Assembly: GCF_001984175.1 (NCBI RefSeq)
Contig: NZ_MTQP01000067.1
Span: 62,001-126,000 of the forward strand
Source: Saccharothrix sp. ALI-22-I
Lineage (GTDB): Bacteria > Actinomycetota > Actinomycetes > Mycobacteriales > Pseudonocardiaceae
Direction of reading: 5' to 3'
Length of the DNA: 64,000 nucleotides
How positions within the stretch are numbered: the first letter of the stretch is position 1; each line of letters begins with the position of its first letter. Positions 9,347-17,528 of this stretch are shown here, in pieces. Below the pieces are notes generated by a model. The model had not been told where the DNA came from. It worked only from the letters and a program-made list of their open reading frames with translations, and did not search any database. Position numbers and translations under genes: made by a program.

Positions 9347-10261
9347 TTGATCCGGGCTGCCGGCGCCGTGCTGTGGCGCGATGGTTGCGTGGCCGTCGTG
9401 CACCGGCCGCGTTATGACGACTGGTCCCTGCCGAAGGGGAAGGTGGACCCCGGCGAGACGGTGCCCGCGGCGGCGGTGCGGGAGGTGCTGGAGGAGACGG
9501 GGTTCCACGCCGTGCTCGGGCGGTACCTGTGCCAGGCGTCGTACGAGGCTTTCGGCAAGCCGAAAGTGGTGGACTACTTCAGCGCGCGGGCCGAGTCGGG
9601 GGCGTTCGTGCCGTCCGACGAGGTCGACGAGCTGCGGTGGGTGCCGTTCGCCGAGGCGGGTTCCTTGGTGACGCGGGACGAGGACCGGTCGGTGTTGGCG
9701 GCTTTCACGGCGGCGCCCGCGGACTTGGCGACGGTGTTGCTGGTGCGGCACGCGAAGGCGGGCAAGCGGGACCACTGGCAGGGTGACGACGACCTGCGGC
9801 CGTTGAGTTCGGCGGGGTGGCGGCAGGCGTCGGGGTTGGGTGCGATGCTGCCGTTGTGGAAGCCGGTTCGGGTCCACTCCGCGCCCCGGGTGCGGTGCGT
9901 GGAGACCGTTCAGGGGGTGGCGGAGGACTTGGGCTTGGGCGTGCTGCTGGAACCCCGGCTGTCCGAGGAGGGGTACTGGCCGGACCGCGAGGCCGGGCTG
10001 GTGCGGCTGCTGGAGATCGCGGACGGGGTGGGCACGCCGGTCGTGTGCAGCCAGGGCGGGGTGATCCCGGACATCGTGTCCACCCTCGCCGACCTGGGCG
10101 GTCTGTCGTTGGGCGGGACGCCGTGCAAGAAGGGCAGCACGTGGCTGCTGGCGTTCCGCCGACCGGGGCCGGGGTGGTCCACTTCGGACTCGCACACCTC
10201 CTGGCCGAGGCTCGTCTCGGCGCACTACTTCCCGACCGCTCTGCCGACTCCCACTACCTGA
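9347..10261 (+). CDS. mutT1: Two-domain Nudix hydrolase and histidine phosphatase (MutT1-like)
   Basis: A 304-aa protein whose mycobacterial counterpart MutT1 hydrolyses oxidised guanine nucleotides and diadenosine polyphosphates. Residues about 1-130 are a Nudix domain (AAGAVLWRDG; Nudix box GKVDPGE then REVLEETGF). Residues about 135-300 are a histidine phosphatase domain beginning LLVRHAKAG, with HSAPRVRCVETV and a late VVCSQGGVIP in place of the usual His-containing strand. The start is TTG at 9347, 4 nt after the ppk stop, with GGTGAG as a weak RBS. Location after ppk is the standard actinobacterial arrangement. Confidence 0.88.
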   Translation: MIRAAGAVLWRDGCVAVVHRPRYDDWSLPKGKVDPGETVPAAAVREVLEETGFHAVLGRYLCQASYEAFGKPKVVDYFSARAESGAFVPSDEVDELRWVPFAEAGSLVTRDEDRSVLAAFTAAPADLATVLLVRHAKAGKRDHWQGDDDLRPLSSAGWRQASGLGAMLPLWKPVRVHSAPRVRCVETVQGVAEDLGLGVLLEPRLSEEGYWPDREAGLVRLLEIADGVGTPVVCSQGGVIPDIVSTLADLGGLSLGGTPCKKGSTWLLAFRRPGPGWSTSDSHTSWPRLVSAHYFPTALPTPTT

Positions 10262-10545
10262 TTCCCGCGCTTCGTTCGCTCAAACTCGCCGAATCGGCCA
10301 CTCGCGCGCCGTGACTCGGCCGGTCGGGTCACGGCACGGGTTCACTTGAGCACATTGAGTTGTCCACAGGCGGCAACCGTTACGCCAGAAATGTCAGACC
10401 GCGCCGGCAGTATGAGAACTGGGGACCCCCCTGGCGGGGACCCTTGCGAAGCATCTCCGTCGCATCTCCGTCACGCGCGAGCGGTGGGTTCCTCGGTGTC
10501 CGAGTGACGGGTTCACCGTGCCCGAGTTGCCCCACCGGAGTGTTC

Positions 10546-10734
10546 CGAGCGTTGAACTCGGGGGTCCTGAACGCAGGACTCACGGCACCTGAGCGTTCGG
10601 CTCTCGCGACGCGAACGTACGACTCACGCGTTCCGAATGTGGGACTCACGCGTCCTGGACGTAGGACTCACGCGTTCCGAACGTAGGACACGGCCGTTCC
10701 GAACGTAGGACACGCGTGTTCCGAAGGTGGGAGG
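10546..10734. repeat. 22-bp interspersed repeat array 2
   Basis: Eight or nine head-to-tail units, mostly exactly 22 bp, starting at about 10566, 10588, 10610, 10631, 10653, 10675, 10697 and 10719. The core in this orientation is TTCCGAACGTAGGACAC, the reverse complement sense of the GTGTCC...GAAC core elsewhere. Units differ at a few positions, so this is an old or diverging array. It lies between two convergent genes. Confidence 0.85.
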
Positions 10735-10810
10735 TGTGGGGTTGAAGAGGGGCGCGCGGGGTTGGGAACGACTTGGGGGGGTTGAGAGGGTGGGGTGGGG
10801 GGTGGAAAGC

Positions 10811-10848
10811 GCTCAGGGCCCGGTGCGCGTCCGCATCGGGCCCTGAGC
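10811..10848 (-). terminator. hupB terminator hairpin
   Basis: A perfect 12-bp stem (GCTCAGGGCCCG and its complement) with a 14-nt loop, about 40 bp beyond the hupB stop. There is no T-run on the minus strand, as is common in high-GC actinobacteria. Confidence 0.7.
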
Positions 10849-10889
10849 GTGTGTGTTGCTTACCTGGCCGGCGATCGCCCGGCCTGGTT

Positions 10890-11591
10890 TCACTTCTTCT
10901 TGGCCGGGGCCTTCTTCGCTGCCGCGGGCTTCGCGGCAGCAGCAGTGGTGGCCTTGGCCGGCGTCGCCTTTGCCGCCGTGCTGGTGGTGGCCGCCGTCTT
11001 CTTGGCCGCCGGCTTCGCCGGAGCCGCCGCCTTTGCCGCAGTCGCCTTCGCGGCGGCCGGGGCCTTGGTCGCGGTGCTCTTGGCAGGCGCGGCCTTGGTG
11101 GCGGTGGCGGCGGGCTTCGCAGCCGCGGCGGTCCGGCGGGTTGCCGGTGCCTTCGTGGCTGCCGCAGCGGCGCGCGTAGCGGTGCCGGTGCTACGCGTCG
11201 CACGCGTAGTGGTGGCGCGCGCGGTGGTGCTGCGAGTGGCCGGGGCCTTCGTCGCGGCGGCCGGCTTGGCCGCCGCACCGGCCGCGGGCTTCGCGGCCGT
11301 GACGCGCGGCAGCTTCTTCGTGCCGCTGATGACGTCCTTGAACGTCGAACCCGCGCGGAACGCGGGAACGTTGGTCTTCTTGACCTTCACGGTCTCACCG
11401 GTGCGCGGGTTGCGAGCGGTGCGGGCCGCACGGGCACGCTTCTCGAACACCCCGAAACCGGTGATGTTGACCTTCTCGCCCTTGTGGACGCTGCGGACGA
11501 TGACGTCGACGAGCCCGTCGACAGCGGCAGCGGCGTTCTTCTTGTCGCCAAGGCGCTCGGCGAGCGCCTCGATGAGCTGGGCCTTGTTCAC
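10890..11591 (-). CDS. hupB: HU-family DNA-binding protein with basic C-terminal tail
   Basis: A 233-aa nucleoid protein. Residues 1-90 are a standard HU domain: [41 protein letters not shown] and [14 protein letters not shown]. Residues about 95-233 form a low-complexity tail of Lys, Ala, Thr and Pro with repeated TKAPA and [10 protein letters not shown] motifs, as in mycobacterial HupB/Hlp, ending KKAPAKKK. The tail resembles eukaryotic histone H1 and binds DNA non-specifically. The tail DNA is itself imperfectly repetitive, so its length probably varies among relatives. The gene is monocistronic with a downstream hairpin, and leuD lies upstream on the same strand. Confidence 0.95.
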   Translation of the reverse strand: MNKAQLIEALAERLGDKKNAAAAVDGLVDVIVRSVHKGEKVNITGFGVFEKRARAARTARNPRTGETVKVKKTNVPAFRAGSTFKDVISGTKKLPRVTAAKPAAGAAAKPAAATKAPATRSTTARATTTRATRSTGTATRAAAAATKAPATRRTAAAAKPAATATKAAPAKSTATKAPAAAKATAAKAAAPAKPAAKKTAATTSTAAKATPAKATTAAAAKPAAAKKAPAKKK

Positions 11592-11676
11592 CTTCAGTCC
11601 CTCCCAGGACGCTCACGGCCCTAGTCGGGCCGACTGATTGCCCACGGTAAGCCCATATGCAAGGAAATACCAATCG

Positions 11677-11704
11677 CCACGCCAGATTTTCCGTTGTGGC
11701 GTGG
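11677..11704. promoter_or_regulatory. Inverted repeat upstream of hupB
   Basis: The arms CCACGCCA and TGGCGTGG are separated by a 12-nt AT-richer spacer, about 85-115 bp upstream of the hupB start. It could be an operator or a small hairpin; nothing else identifies it. Confidence 0.35.
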
Positions 11705-11749
11705 GCAATTACGACCTGTCGAGGGACACCTCAGCGGCCCCGGAGGGTT

Positions 11750-11796
11750 CGAAGGGGCCGGATTCCCGCTGTTCGGAGGGGAATCCGACCCCTTCG
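11750..11796 (-). terminator. leuCD operon terminator
   Basis: A long hairpin directly after the leuD stop. The 5' arm is CGAAGGGGCCGGATTCCC; the other arm is its near-perfect complement with one mismatch or wobble; the loop is about 10 nt. Confidence 0.7.
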
Positions 11797-11798
11797 AG

Positions 11799-12401
11799 TC
11801 ACCCTGCGGGCAGCGGATCGGTAGTGGGCAACCAAGTCGCCCTGTGCTGCTCGAACTCGGTGATGTCATCGGCGTGCCGAAGGGTCAGCGCGATGTCGTC
11901 CAATCCCTCCAGCAGCCGCCAGCGGGTGTACTCGTCGACCGTGAAGGGCGCGGTGAAGTCCTTCGCCACAACGGTGTTGTTCGTCAGGTCGACGGTCACC
12001 TCGGTGCCGGGCTCGTTCTCCAGCAGCTTCCAGAGCAATTCGACATCGGACTGCGAGCACTCGGCGGCCACGAGGCCCTGCTTGCCCGAGTTGCCGCGGA
12101 AGATGTCGGCGAACCGGGAGGAGATGACCACCCGGAAGCCGTAATCCATGAGCGCCCAGACGGCGTGCTCGCGGGACGACCCGGTGCCGAAGTCCGGCCC
12201 GGCGACCAGCACGCTGCCCGCCCGGAACGGTTCCTGGTTGAGCACGAACTGCTCGTCGCCGCGCCAGGCGGCGAACAGGCCGTCCTCGAAGCCCGTGCGG
12301 GTCACGCGCTTGAGGTAGACGGCCGGGATGATCTGGTCGGTGTCCACGTTGGACCTGCGCAGCGGAACGCCGACCCCGGTGTGCGTGGTGAACGCTTCCA
12401 T
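11799..12401 (-). CDS. leuD: 3-isopropylmalate dehydratase small subunit
   Basis: A 200-aa subunit of isopropylmalate isomerase (leucine synthesis, 2- to 3-isopropylmalate). It shows the family sequence [19 protein letters not shown], the swivel-domain motif [17 protein letters not shown] and [20 protein letters not shown]. Length is normal. It starts 15 bp after the leuC stop on the same strand, so the two subunits are cotranscribed. An NdgR-type IclR regulator is divergent from leuC. Confidence 0.96.
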   Translation of the reverse strand: MEAFTTHTGVGVPLRRSNVDTDQIIPAVYLKRVTRTGFEDGLFAAWRGDEQFVLNQEPFRAGSVLVAGPDFGTGSSREHAVWALMDYGFRVVISSRFADIFRGNSGKQGLVAAECSQSDVELLWKLLENEPGTEVTVDLTNNTVVAKDFTAPFTVDEYTRWRLLEGLDDIALTLRHADDITEFEQHRATWLPTTDPLPAG

Positions 12402-12416
12402 GTTCGTAGAACTCCC

Positions 12417-13820
12417 TCAGACCAGGTCGGCGGGCGACGAGAGCGTGCCCCGCACGGCGGTGGCGGCGGCCACGAGTGGCGAAACCAGGTGGGTGCGGCC
12501 ACCCTTGCCCTGCCTGCCCTCGAAGTTTCGGTTGGAGGTCGACGCGCTGCGCTCGCCCGGCTTGAGCTGGTCCGGGTTCATGCCCAGGCACATCGAGCAG
12601 CCGGCCTGGCGCCACTCCGCGCCGGCCGCCAGGAACACCTCGTGCAGTCCCTCGGATTCGGCCTGCGCGCGAACCCGCATTGAACCGGGCACCACGAGCA
12701 TCCGTACCCCGTCGGCGACCTTGTGCCCGCGCAGGACGTCCGCCGCCGCGCGCAGGTCCTCGATGCGGCCGTTGGTGCAGGAGCCGAGGAACACCGTGTC
12801 GACGTGGATGTCGCGCAGCGGGGTGCCCGCGGTCAGCCCCATGTACGTCAGTGCCTTCTCCGCGGCCACGCGCTCGTTCTCGTCGACGATGGTCTCGGGG
12901 TCGGGCACGCTGGCGCTCAGCGGCAGGCCCTGGCCGGGGTTGGTGCCCCAGGTGACGAACGGCGTGAGCTCGTCGGCGTCGAGGCGGACCTCGGCGTCGA
13001 ACTCGGCGTCGTCGTCGGTGCGCAGGGTCTTCCAGTACTCGACGGCCGCGTCCCAGTCCGCGCCGGTCGGCGCGTGCGGACGGCCCTGGACGTAGTCGAA
13101 CGTGGTCTGGTCCGGCGCGATCATGCCCGCGCGGGCGCCCGCCTCGATCGACATGTTGCACACGGTCATGCGGGCTTCCATGGACAGCGCCTCGATCGCG
13201 CGCCCCCGGTACTCCAGGACGTAGCCCTGGCCGCCGCCGGTGCCGATCTTCGCGATCACCGCGAGGATGATGTCCTTGGCCGTGACGCCGGGCTTCAGCT
13301 CGCCGTCCACCGTGATGGACATGGTCTTGAACGGCCGCAGCGGCAGCGTCTGGGTGGCCATCACGTGCTCCACCTCGGACGTGCCGATGCCGAACGCCAA
13401 GGCGCCGAACGCGCCGTGCGTGGACGTGTGGCTGTCACCGCAGACGACCGTCATACCGGGCTGCGTCAGGCCCAACTGCGGGCCCACGACGTGCACGATG
13501 CCCTGTTCGGCGTCGCCCATGGGGTGCAGCCGGACGCCGAATTCCGCGCAGTTCTTGCGCAGTGTCTCGACCTGCGTGCGCGACACCGGGTCGGCGATCG
13601 GGAGCTCGATGTCGATCGTCGGGACGTTGTGGTCCTCGGTGGCGATCGTGAGGTCGGGGCGGCGGAGCTGTCGCCCCGCCAGGCGCAGGCCGTCGAACGC
13701 CTGCGGGCTGGTCACTTCGTGCAGCAGGTGGAGGTCGATGTAGAGCAGGTCCGGCTCGGCGCCACTGCCGTGGCGCACGACGTGTGCTTCCCACACCTTC
13801 TCCGCGAGCGTGCGGCTCAT
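12417..13820 (-). CDS. leuC: 3-isopropylmalate dehydratase large subunit
   Basis: A 467-aa aconitase-family catalytic subunit carrying a [4Fe-4S] cluster. Cluster cysteines are visible in FLGSCTNGR and GCSMCLGMN. Other family blocks are [15 protein letters not shown] at the start, [21 protein letters not shown] and [10 protein letters not shown]. The ATG at 13818-13820 has GGGAGAG 6 nt upstream. Divergent from the IclR regulator across a 71-bp region holding a palindrome, which suggests direct control. With leuD, leuB and cimA it belongs to the branched-chain pathway that dominates this window. Confidence 0.97.
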   Translation of the reverse strand: MSRTLAEKVWEAHVVRHGSGAEPDLLYIDLHLLHEVTSPQAFDGLRLAGRQLRRPDLTIATEDHNVPTIDIELPIADPVSRTQVETLRKNCAEFGVRLHPMGDAEQGIVHVVGPQLGLTQPGMTVVCGDSHTSTHGAFGALAFGIGTSEVEHVMATQTLPLRPFKTMSITVDGELKPGVTAKDIILAVIAKIGTGGGQGYVLEYRGRAIEALSMEARMTVCNMSIEAGARAGMIAPDQTTFDYVQGRPHAPTGADWDAAVEYWKTLRTDDDAEFDAEVRLDADELTPFVTWGTNPGQGLPLSASVPDPETIVDENERVAAEKALTYMGLTAGTPLRDIHVDTVFLGSCTNGRIEDLRAAADVLRGHKVADGVRMLVVPGSMRVRAQAESEGLHEVFLAAGAEWRQAGCSMCLGMNPDQLKPGERSASTSNRNFEGRQGKGGRTHLVSPLVAAATAVRGTLSSPADLV

Positions 13821-13833
13821 CGCAACTCTCCCA

Positions 13834-13886
13834 AGATCTGGACAGTCGATAGATCTGGACTTCCCAGACAGTGGGAAGTTAGTATC
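13834..13886. promoter_or_regulatory. leuC/IclR divergent promoter with palindrome and direct repeats
   Basis: The palindrome CTTCCCA-5-TGGGAAG lies at 13860-13878. It is followed immediately by a -10-like TAGTAT (13880-13885), six bases before the GTG of the regulator, so that transcript may be nearly leaderless. On the leuC side are two exact AGATCTGGAC copies (13834-13843 and 13851-13860), spaced 17 bp. This fits an autoregulated NdgR-type operator; the assignment is by position. Confidence 0.6.
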
Positions 13887-13891
13887 GGCTT

Positions 13892-14593
13892 GTGGGACAG
13901 CATAGCGGGATCGGCGTGCTGGACAAGGCAGTGGCTGTCTTGAACGCCGTCGCAAAGGATCCGTGTGGGCTCGCCGAGTTGTGCAACCGGACGGGCTTGC
14001 CGAGGGCTACCGCGCACCGGTTGGCGGTCGGGCTCGAGGTGCACCGGTTGTTGCGACGGGGTTCGGACGGTCGCTGGCGTCCGGGCGCGGCACTGGGCGA
14101 GTTGGCGGGCGGGGCAACCGACCCGTTGCTCGACGCGGCGTCCTCGGTGTTGCCGAGGTTGCGCGACATCACGGGAGAGAGCGTCCAGTTGTACCGGCGG
14201 GACGGGATGCAGCGGATCTGCGTGTCCTCCGCGGAACCACCGAGTGGTTTGCGCGACACCGTGCCGATCGGCGCGCGATTGCCGATGACGGCCGGTTCGG
14301 GTGCGAAGGTATTGGCCGCGTGGGCCGATCCGGGAACTCAACGTTCCGTTCTCGCCGATGCCGTTTACGGCGAACGGACATTGTTGGAGGTCCGGCGTCG
14401 TGGATGGGCACAGTCCGTCGCGGAACGAGAACCGGGAGTCGCTTCCGTTTCCGCGCCGGTAAGGGACAGCACGGGCTCCGTGGTCGCGGCGGTGTCCGTT
14501 TCCGGCCCCATTGACCGCATGGGGCGCCGTCCGGGCGCACGGTGGGCCGCAGACCTCCTAGCAGCCGCTGAGGCCCTCCAGACGCGCCTGTAG
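13892..14593 (+). CDS. ndgR: IclR-family regulator of leucine genes (NdgR-like)
   Basis: A 233-aa regulator with an N-terminal winged HTH ([15 protein letters not shown] ... [19 protein letters not shown]) and a C-terminal effector domain ([52 protein letters not shown]). NdgR/LeuR proteins in Streptomyces and relatives activate leuCD and other amino-acid genes, and sit divergently to leuC exactly as here. It starts at GTG 13892, a few bases after a -10-like element. Regulation of leuCD is inferred from family and position. The symbol reflects this homology and synteny. Confidence 0.85.
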   Translation: MGQHSGIGVLDKAVAVLNAVAKDPCGLAELCNRTGLPRATAHRLAVGLEVHRLLRRGSDGRWRPGAALGELAGGATDPLLDAASSVLPRLRDITGESVQLYRRDGMQRICVSSAEPPSGLRDTVPIGARLPMTAGSGAKVLAAWADPGTQRSVLADAVYGERTLLEVRRRGWAQSVAEREPGVASVSAPVRDSTGSVVAAVSVSGPIDRMGRRPGARWAADLLAAAEALQTRL

Positions 14594-14600
14594 ACCACAC

Positions 14601-14633
14601 GCACCCCCGCCACCCGACCAGTGGCGGGGGTGC
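14601..14633 (+). terminator. ndgR terminator
   Basis: A perfect 13-bp stem (GCACCCCCGCCAC and complement) with a 7-nt loop, starting 7 bp after the regulator stop. A second perfect hairpin, TTGGGGGTC-g-GACCCCCAA, follows at 14681-14699. Confidence 0.75.
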
Positions 14634-14712
14634 AGGGGTCGGGGGCAGGGGTGCAGGGGCGAAGCCCTCCTGCCCGGGGTTTGGGGGTCGGACCCCCAAT
14701 GTGAAATGCGAA

Positions 14713-14748
14713 AAGACCCTTGTTCTGCTTACGCAGAACAAGGGTCTT
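14713..14748 (-). terminator. Rho-independent terminator of tRNA-Glu
   Basis: A perfect 16-bp stem (AAGACCCTTGTTCTGC with complement), loop TTAC, followed on the minus strand by a T-rich stretch (TTTTCGCATTTC). It lies 8 bp beyond the tRNA 3' end. Unusually AT-rich and canonical for this genome. Confidence 0.9.
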
Positions 14749-14756
14749 CCGGTCTG

Positions 14757-14829
14757 TAGCCCCGATGGGATTCGAACCCACGCTACCGCCTTGAGAGGGC
14801 GGCGTCCTAGGCCGCTAGACGACGGGGCC
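14757..14829 (-). tRNA. tRNA-Glu (anticodon CTC)
   Basis: Folded by eye, 73 nt without CCA. The acceptor is GGCCCCG paired with CGGGGCT, discriminator A; the anticodon stem-loop is CCGCC-CTCTCAA-GGCGG with anticodon CTC; the T arm contains GGTTCGAATCC. It lies close to gltX, which charges it, and 91 bp from tRNA-Gln. CCA is not encoded. Confidence 0.95.
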
Positions 14830-14920
14830 AGGAACTTCTGTATTTACTTTATCAGATCTTCTCTTGCTGTCCTGCGTTGCTCGGGAAGTAGTCTAGCACA
14901 TCTACTTTTGACCCTTGCAG

Positions 14921-14992
14921 CTGGGGTACCAGGACTCGAACCTAGACTAACTGAACCAGAATCAGTCGTGCTGCCAATTACACCATACCCCA
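14921..14992 (-). tRNA. tRNA-Gln (anticodon CTG)
   Basis: Folded by eye, 72 nt without CCA. The acceptor is TGGGGTA/TACCCCA with discriminator G; the anticodon stem is ACTGA/TCAGT with loop TTCTGGT giving CTG; the T arm is GGTTCGAGTCC. The U1-A72 pair and G73 are typical of bacterial tRNA-Gln. In this organism it is probably first charged with Glu by GltX, then amidated by GatCAB (genes at 51.5-55.0 kb). Confidence 0.95.
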
Positions 14993-15105
14993 ATGGTTTC
15001 CCGATCAACTTACCCGACCGCCAGGCGCTTGTCCGTGGCTTTGGGGGCTGTCCGTTCCGCCGGGAGGAATACTAGACCACGTCCCCGGCGGAACGGAAAT
15101 CGGGG

Positions 15106-15843
15106 TCACGCCGAGGCGGCGGACAGCTCGCAGACGAGCAGTTCGGGCAGCTCAGCGAGGCTGCTGATGGCGGAGATGCCCACGGGGAGCGCGCCCTCGC
15201 GCGGGCCCTGGCGGTTCAGCCACACGCCCTTCATGCCCGCGTCACGCGCGCCGATCGCGTCGGCGTGCAGGCGGTCGCCGATGTGCACCGTGTCACCCAG
15301 GTCCACGCCCAGGTCGGCACACGCGGTGTCGAAGATCACGCGGTCCGGTTTGGCGGCGCCGACCTCGCCGGCGATGAGCACGGTGTCGAAGTACTGGGTG
15401 AGCCCGAGCGAGGCGATTTTCACCCGCTGGTGCCGCCCTGAGGCGTTGCTCACGGCGGCCATGGGCAGACCGGTGGCCCGCAGCCACTCCAGGCACGGGA
15501 CGACGTCGGGGAACAGCCGCCAGCCGGACGCGAGGACTTCCTGCCGGCGCAGTTCCCGGCGGGTCGCCTCGTCCTGGTCCAACTCCTCGCCGAGGGCCGC
15601 GAAGAAGGCGCGCGTGCGGATGTTGCGCATCGTCTCGTATTCGAGTTCGCCGGCGAGGAGGCGTTCGCAGTGCTCGTCGGTGATGCGCTGCCACAGCGGC
15701 CAGGCGTCGGCGTTGCCGACCATCGCGGCCAGGGCGGCCCGGGACGAGGTGCTGTAGTCGACCAGGGTGTCGTCGACGTCCAGACACACGGCCCGGATCT
15801 CGCCGGTTCTCCGAGGGGTGAAAGTCGGGGCTGCGGTTGTCAC
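15106..15843 (-). CDS. HAD-superfamily hydrolase
   Basis: A 245-aa phosphatase-like protein. HAD motif I is CLDVDDTLVDYST, motif II is AAVSNASGRH, motif III Lys is in GAAKPDRVIF and motif IV is VHIGDRLHADAIGARDAGM. A helical cap domain lies between about residues 35 and 115. The GTG start at 15843 gives MTTAAPTF. The substrate cannot be told from sequence; relatives include phosphoglycolate phosphatase-like and 2-haloacid-type enzymes. It is downstream of gltX on the same strand, about 100 bp away, so cotranscription is possible. Confidence 0.85.
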   Translation of the reverse strand: MTTAAPTFTPRRTGEIRAVCLDVDDTLVDYSTSSRAALAAMVGNADAWPLWQRITDEHCERLLAGELEYETMRNIRTRAFFAALGEELDQDEATRRELRRQEVLASGWRLFPDVVPCLEWLRATGLPMAAVSNASGRHQRVKIASLGLTQYFDTVLIAGEVGAAKPDRVIFDTACADLGVDLGDTVHIGDRLHADAIGARDAGMKGVWLNRQGPREGALPVGISAISSLAELPELLVCELSAASA

Positions 15844-15947
15844 CCCGTGAGGCTAGGTGCGGTCACCCCTCGTCCGACTCGACCAGAGAGGTGATATCTG
15901 ACGGTTCTTGCACGGTCAAGCATCGCACAACCGCCCGAACGCACCAG

Positions 15948-17438
15948 TCAGATTGCCCCGAGCGCGCGACGCAATCGCCCGATCGAGCGACTTCGACCGA
16001 CCAGTTCCATGGATTCGTAGAGCGGAGGCGAGACGGTACGGCCCGTCACGGCAACCCGCACCGGGGCGTAGGCCTTGCGCGGTTTGAGGCCCATTCCGTC
16101 CACAAGAGACACCTTCAGCGCCTCCTCGATCGAGGCGGCCGTCCACTCCGGAAGCGATTCCAGGGCGTTGATGCTCGCCTCCAGGACCGGCCGGGCGTCC
16201 TGGCCCAACGCCTTGGCCGCGGAGTCCTCCTCCGGGGCGAAGTCCTCTTCGGCGACGAACAGGAACCGGACCATCCCGGACGCTTCCGACAGCACGACCA
16301 GGCGCTCCTGCACGAGCGGCGCGACGCCGGCCAGCAGGGCCACCTGCTCCTCGGTCGGCTCGGGCGGCAGCACCTCGTCCTTGATCAGGTAGGGCAGCAC
16401 GCGGCTGACGAAGTCCTCGACGGGCAGCGCGCGCAGGTGCGTGGCGTTGATCGCCTCGGCCTTCTTCAGGTCGAAGCGGGCCGGGTTGAGGCTGACCTTC
16501 TCCAGCTCGAACGCCTCGACCAGCTCGGCCACCGAGAAGATGTCGCGGTCGTCGGCGATGGACCAGCCCAGCAGCGCCAGGTAGTTCAGCAGGCCCTCGG
16601 GCAGGAAGCCGCGGTCCCGGTACAGGAACAGGTTCGACTGCGGGTCGCGCTTGGAGAGCTTCTTGTTGCCCTCGCCCATCACGTACGGCAGGTGCCCGAA
16701 CTTCGGCGTGAACGACGTCACGCCGATCCGGATCAACGCCTGGTACAGCGCGATCTGGCGCGGGGTGGACGGGAGCAGGTCCTCACCGCGCAGCACGTGC
16801 GTGATGCCCATGAGGGCGTCGTCCACGGGGTTCACGAACGGGTACAGCGGGTCGCCGTTGGCGCGCACCAGCACCGGGTCGGGCGTGTTGCCCGCCTTGA
16901 ACGTGATCTCCCCTCGCACGACGTCGACCCACGTGATGTCCTCGTCGGGCATCTTCAGGCGCAGCACGGGTTCGCGGCCGTCGGAGCGGAACGCGGACTT
17001 CTGCTCCTCGGTCAGGCCGCGGTCGTAGCCGTCGTAGCCGAGCTTCGGGTCCTGCCCGGCGGCCTTGCGGCGCGCCTCGATCTCCTCGGCCGTGGAGAAC
17101 GACTCGTAAAGCTCGCCGGCCTCGAACAGGCGCTTGGCGATGTCGACGTAGATGTCGCGGCGCTGGCTCTGCCGGTACGGCGCGTGCGGTCCGCCGACCT
17201 CGGGGCCTTCGTCCCAGTCCAGGCCCAGCCAGCGCATGGCTTCCAGCAGCGAGAGGTACGACTCCTCGGAGTCGCGGGCCGCGTCGGTGTCCTCGATCCG
17301 GAACACCACTGAGCCGCCGGTGTGGCGGGCGTACGCCCAGTTGAACAGGGCGGTGCGGATGAGCCCCACGTGGGGCGTGCCGGTCGGCGACGGGCAGAAC
17401 CGGACGCGGACCTCTGGAGATGCTGCTGATGCGCTCAT
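15948..17438 (-). CDS. gltX: Glutamyl-tRNA synthetase
   Basis: A 496-aa class I synthetase. The HIGH-equivalent is [10 protein letters not shown], the KMSKS-equivalent is KLSKR in [14 protein letters not shown], and [15 protein letters not shown] is diagnostic for GlxRS enzymes. The C-terminal anticodon-binding domain is all-helical. Length is normal for bacterial GluRS. No glutaminyl-tRNA synthetase is present and gatCAB is in the window, so it is probably non-discriminating, also charging tRNA-Gln with Glu (inference). It lies about 1 kb from the tRNA-Gln and tRNA-Glu genes, on the same strand. Confidence 0.96.
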   Translation of the reverse strand: MSASAASPEVRVRFCPSPTGTPHVGLIRTALFNWAYARHTGGSVVFRIEDTDAARDSEESYLSLLEAMRWLGLDWDEGPEVGGPHAPYRQSQRRDIYVDIAKRLFEAGELYESFSTAEEIEARRKAAGQDPKLGYDGYDRGLTEEQKSAFRSDGREPVLRLKMPDEDITWVDVVRGEITFKAGNTPDPVLVRANGDPLYPFVNPVDDALMGITHVLRGEDLLPSTPRQIALYQALIRIGVTSFTPKFGHLPYVMGEGNKKLSKRDPQSNLFLYRDRGFLPEGLLNYLALLGWSIADDRDIFSVAELVEAFELEKVSLNPARFDLKKAEAINATHLRALPVEDFVSRVLPYLIKDEVLPPEPTEEQVALLAGVAPLVQERLVVLSEASGMVRFLFVAEEDFAPEEDSAAKALGQDARPVLEASINALESLPEWTAASIEEALKVSLVDGMGLKPRKAYAPVRVAVTGRTVSPPLYESMELVGRSRSIGRLRRALGAI

Positions 17439-17495
17439 GACCCGATCAGCGTATCGGGCTTGACCTGTGCCCCGCTCAGGAGCATCCTGAGTTTA

Positions 17496-17511
17496 TTCAA
17501 CTGGTGTTGAA
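17496..17511. promoter_or_regulatory. Palindrome in monooxygenase promoter
   Basis: TTCAACTGGTGTTGAA is a perfect TTCAAC-4-GTTGAA palindrome centred about 25 bp before the FAD monooxygenase ATG, in an otherwise AT-rich promoter-like patch. It looks like a TetR- or MarR-type operator, but no such regulator is adjacent. Confidence 0.5.
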
Positions 17512-17528
17512 AACGTGAGAGGTGGATC

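Larger units (their letters stand above)
10262..10889. other. Convergent intergenic region, non-coding
   Basis: The space between mutT1 (+) and hupB (-) is about 630 bp. From 10262 to 10545 I see no gene; there is a short palindromic GGGGACC/GGGGACCC stretch near 10420-10442. From 10546 to 10734 it is occupied by a 22-bp repeat array, and from 10811 by the hupB terminator. Short ORFs here lack any protein-like character. Confidence 0.6.

Noticed and set aside
10262-10889. Possible mobile element or insertion sequence in a 630-bp gap
   Set aside because: No transposase-like frame, target duplication or terminal inverted repeats; only the repeat array and a terminator were found.
10920-11300. 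Plus-strand Ala/Val-rich open frame with membrane-like composition over hupB
   Set aside because: It is antisense to the Lys/Ala-rich HupB tail, which explains its composition.
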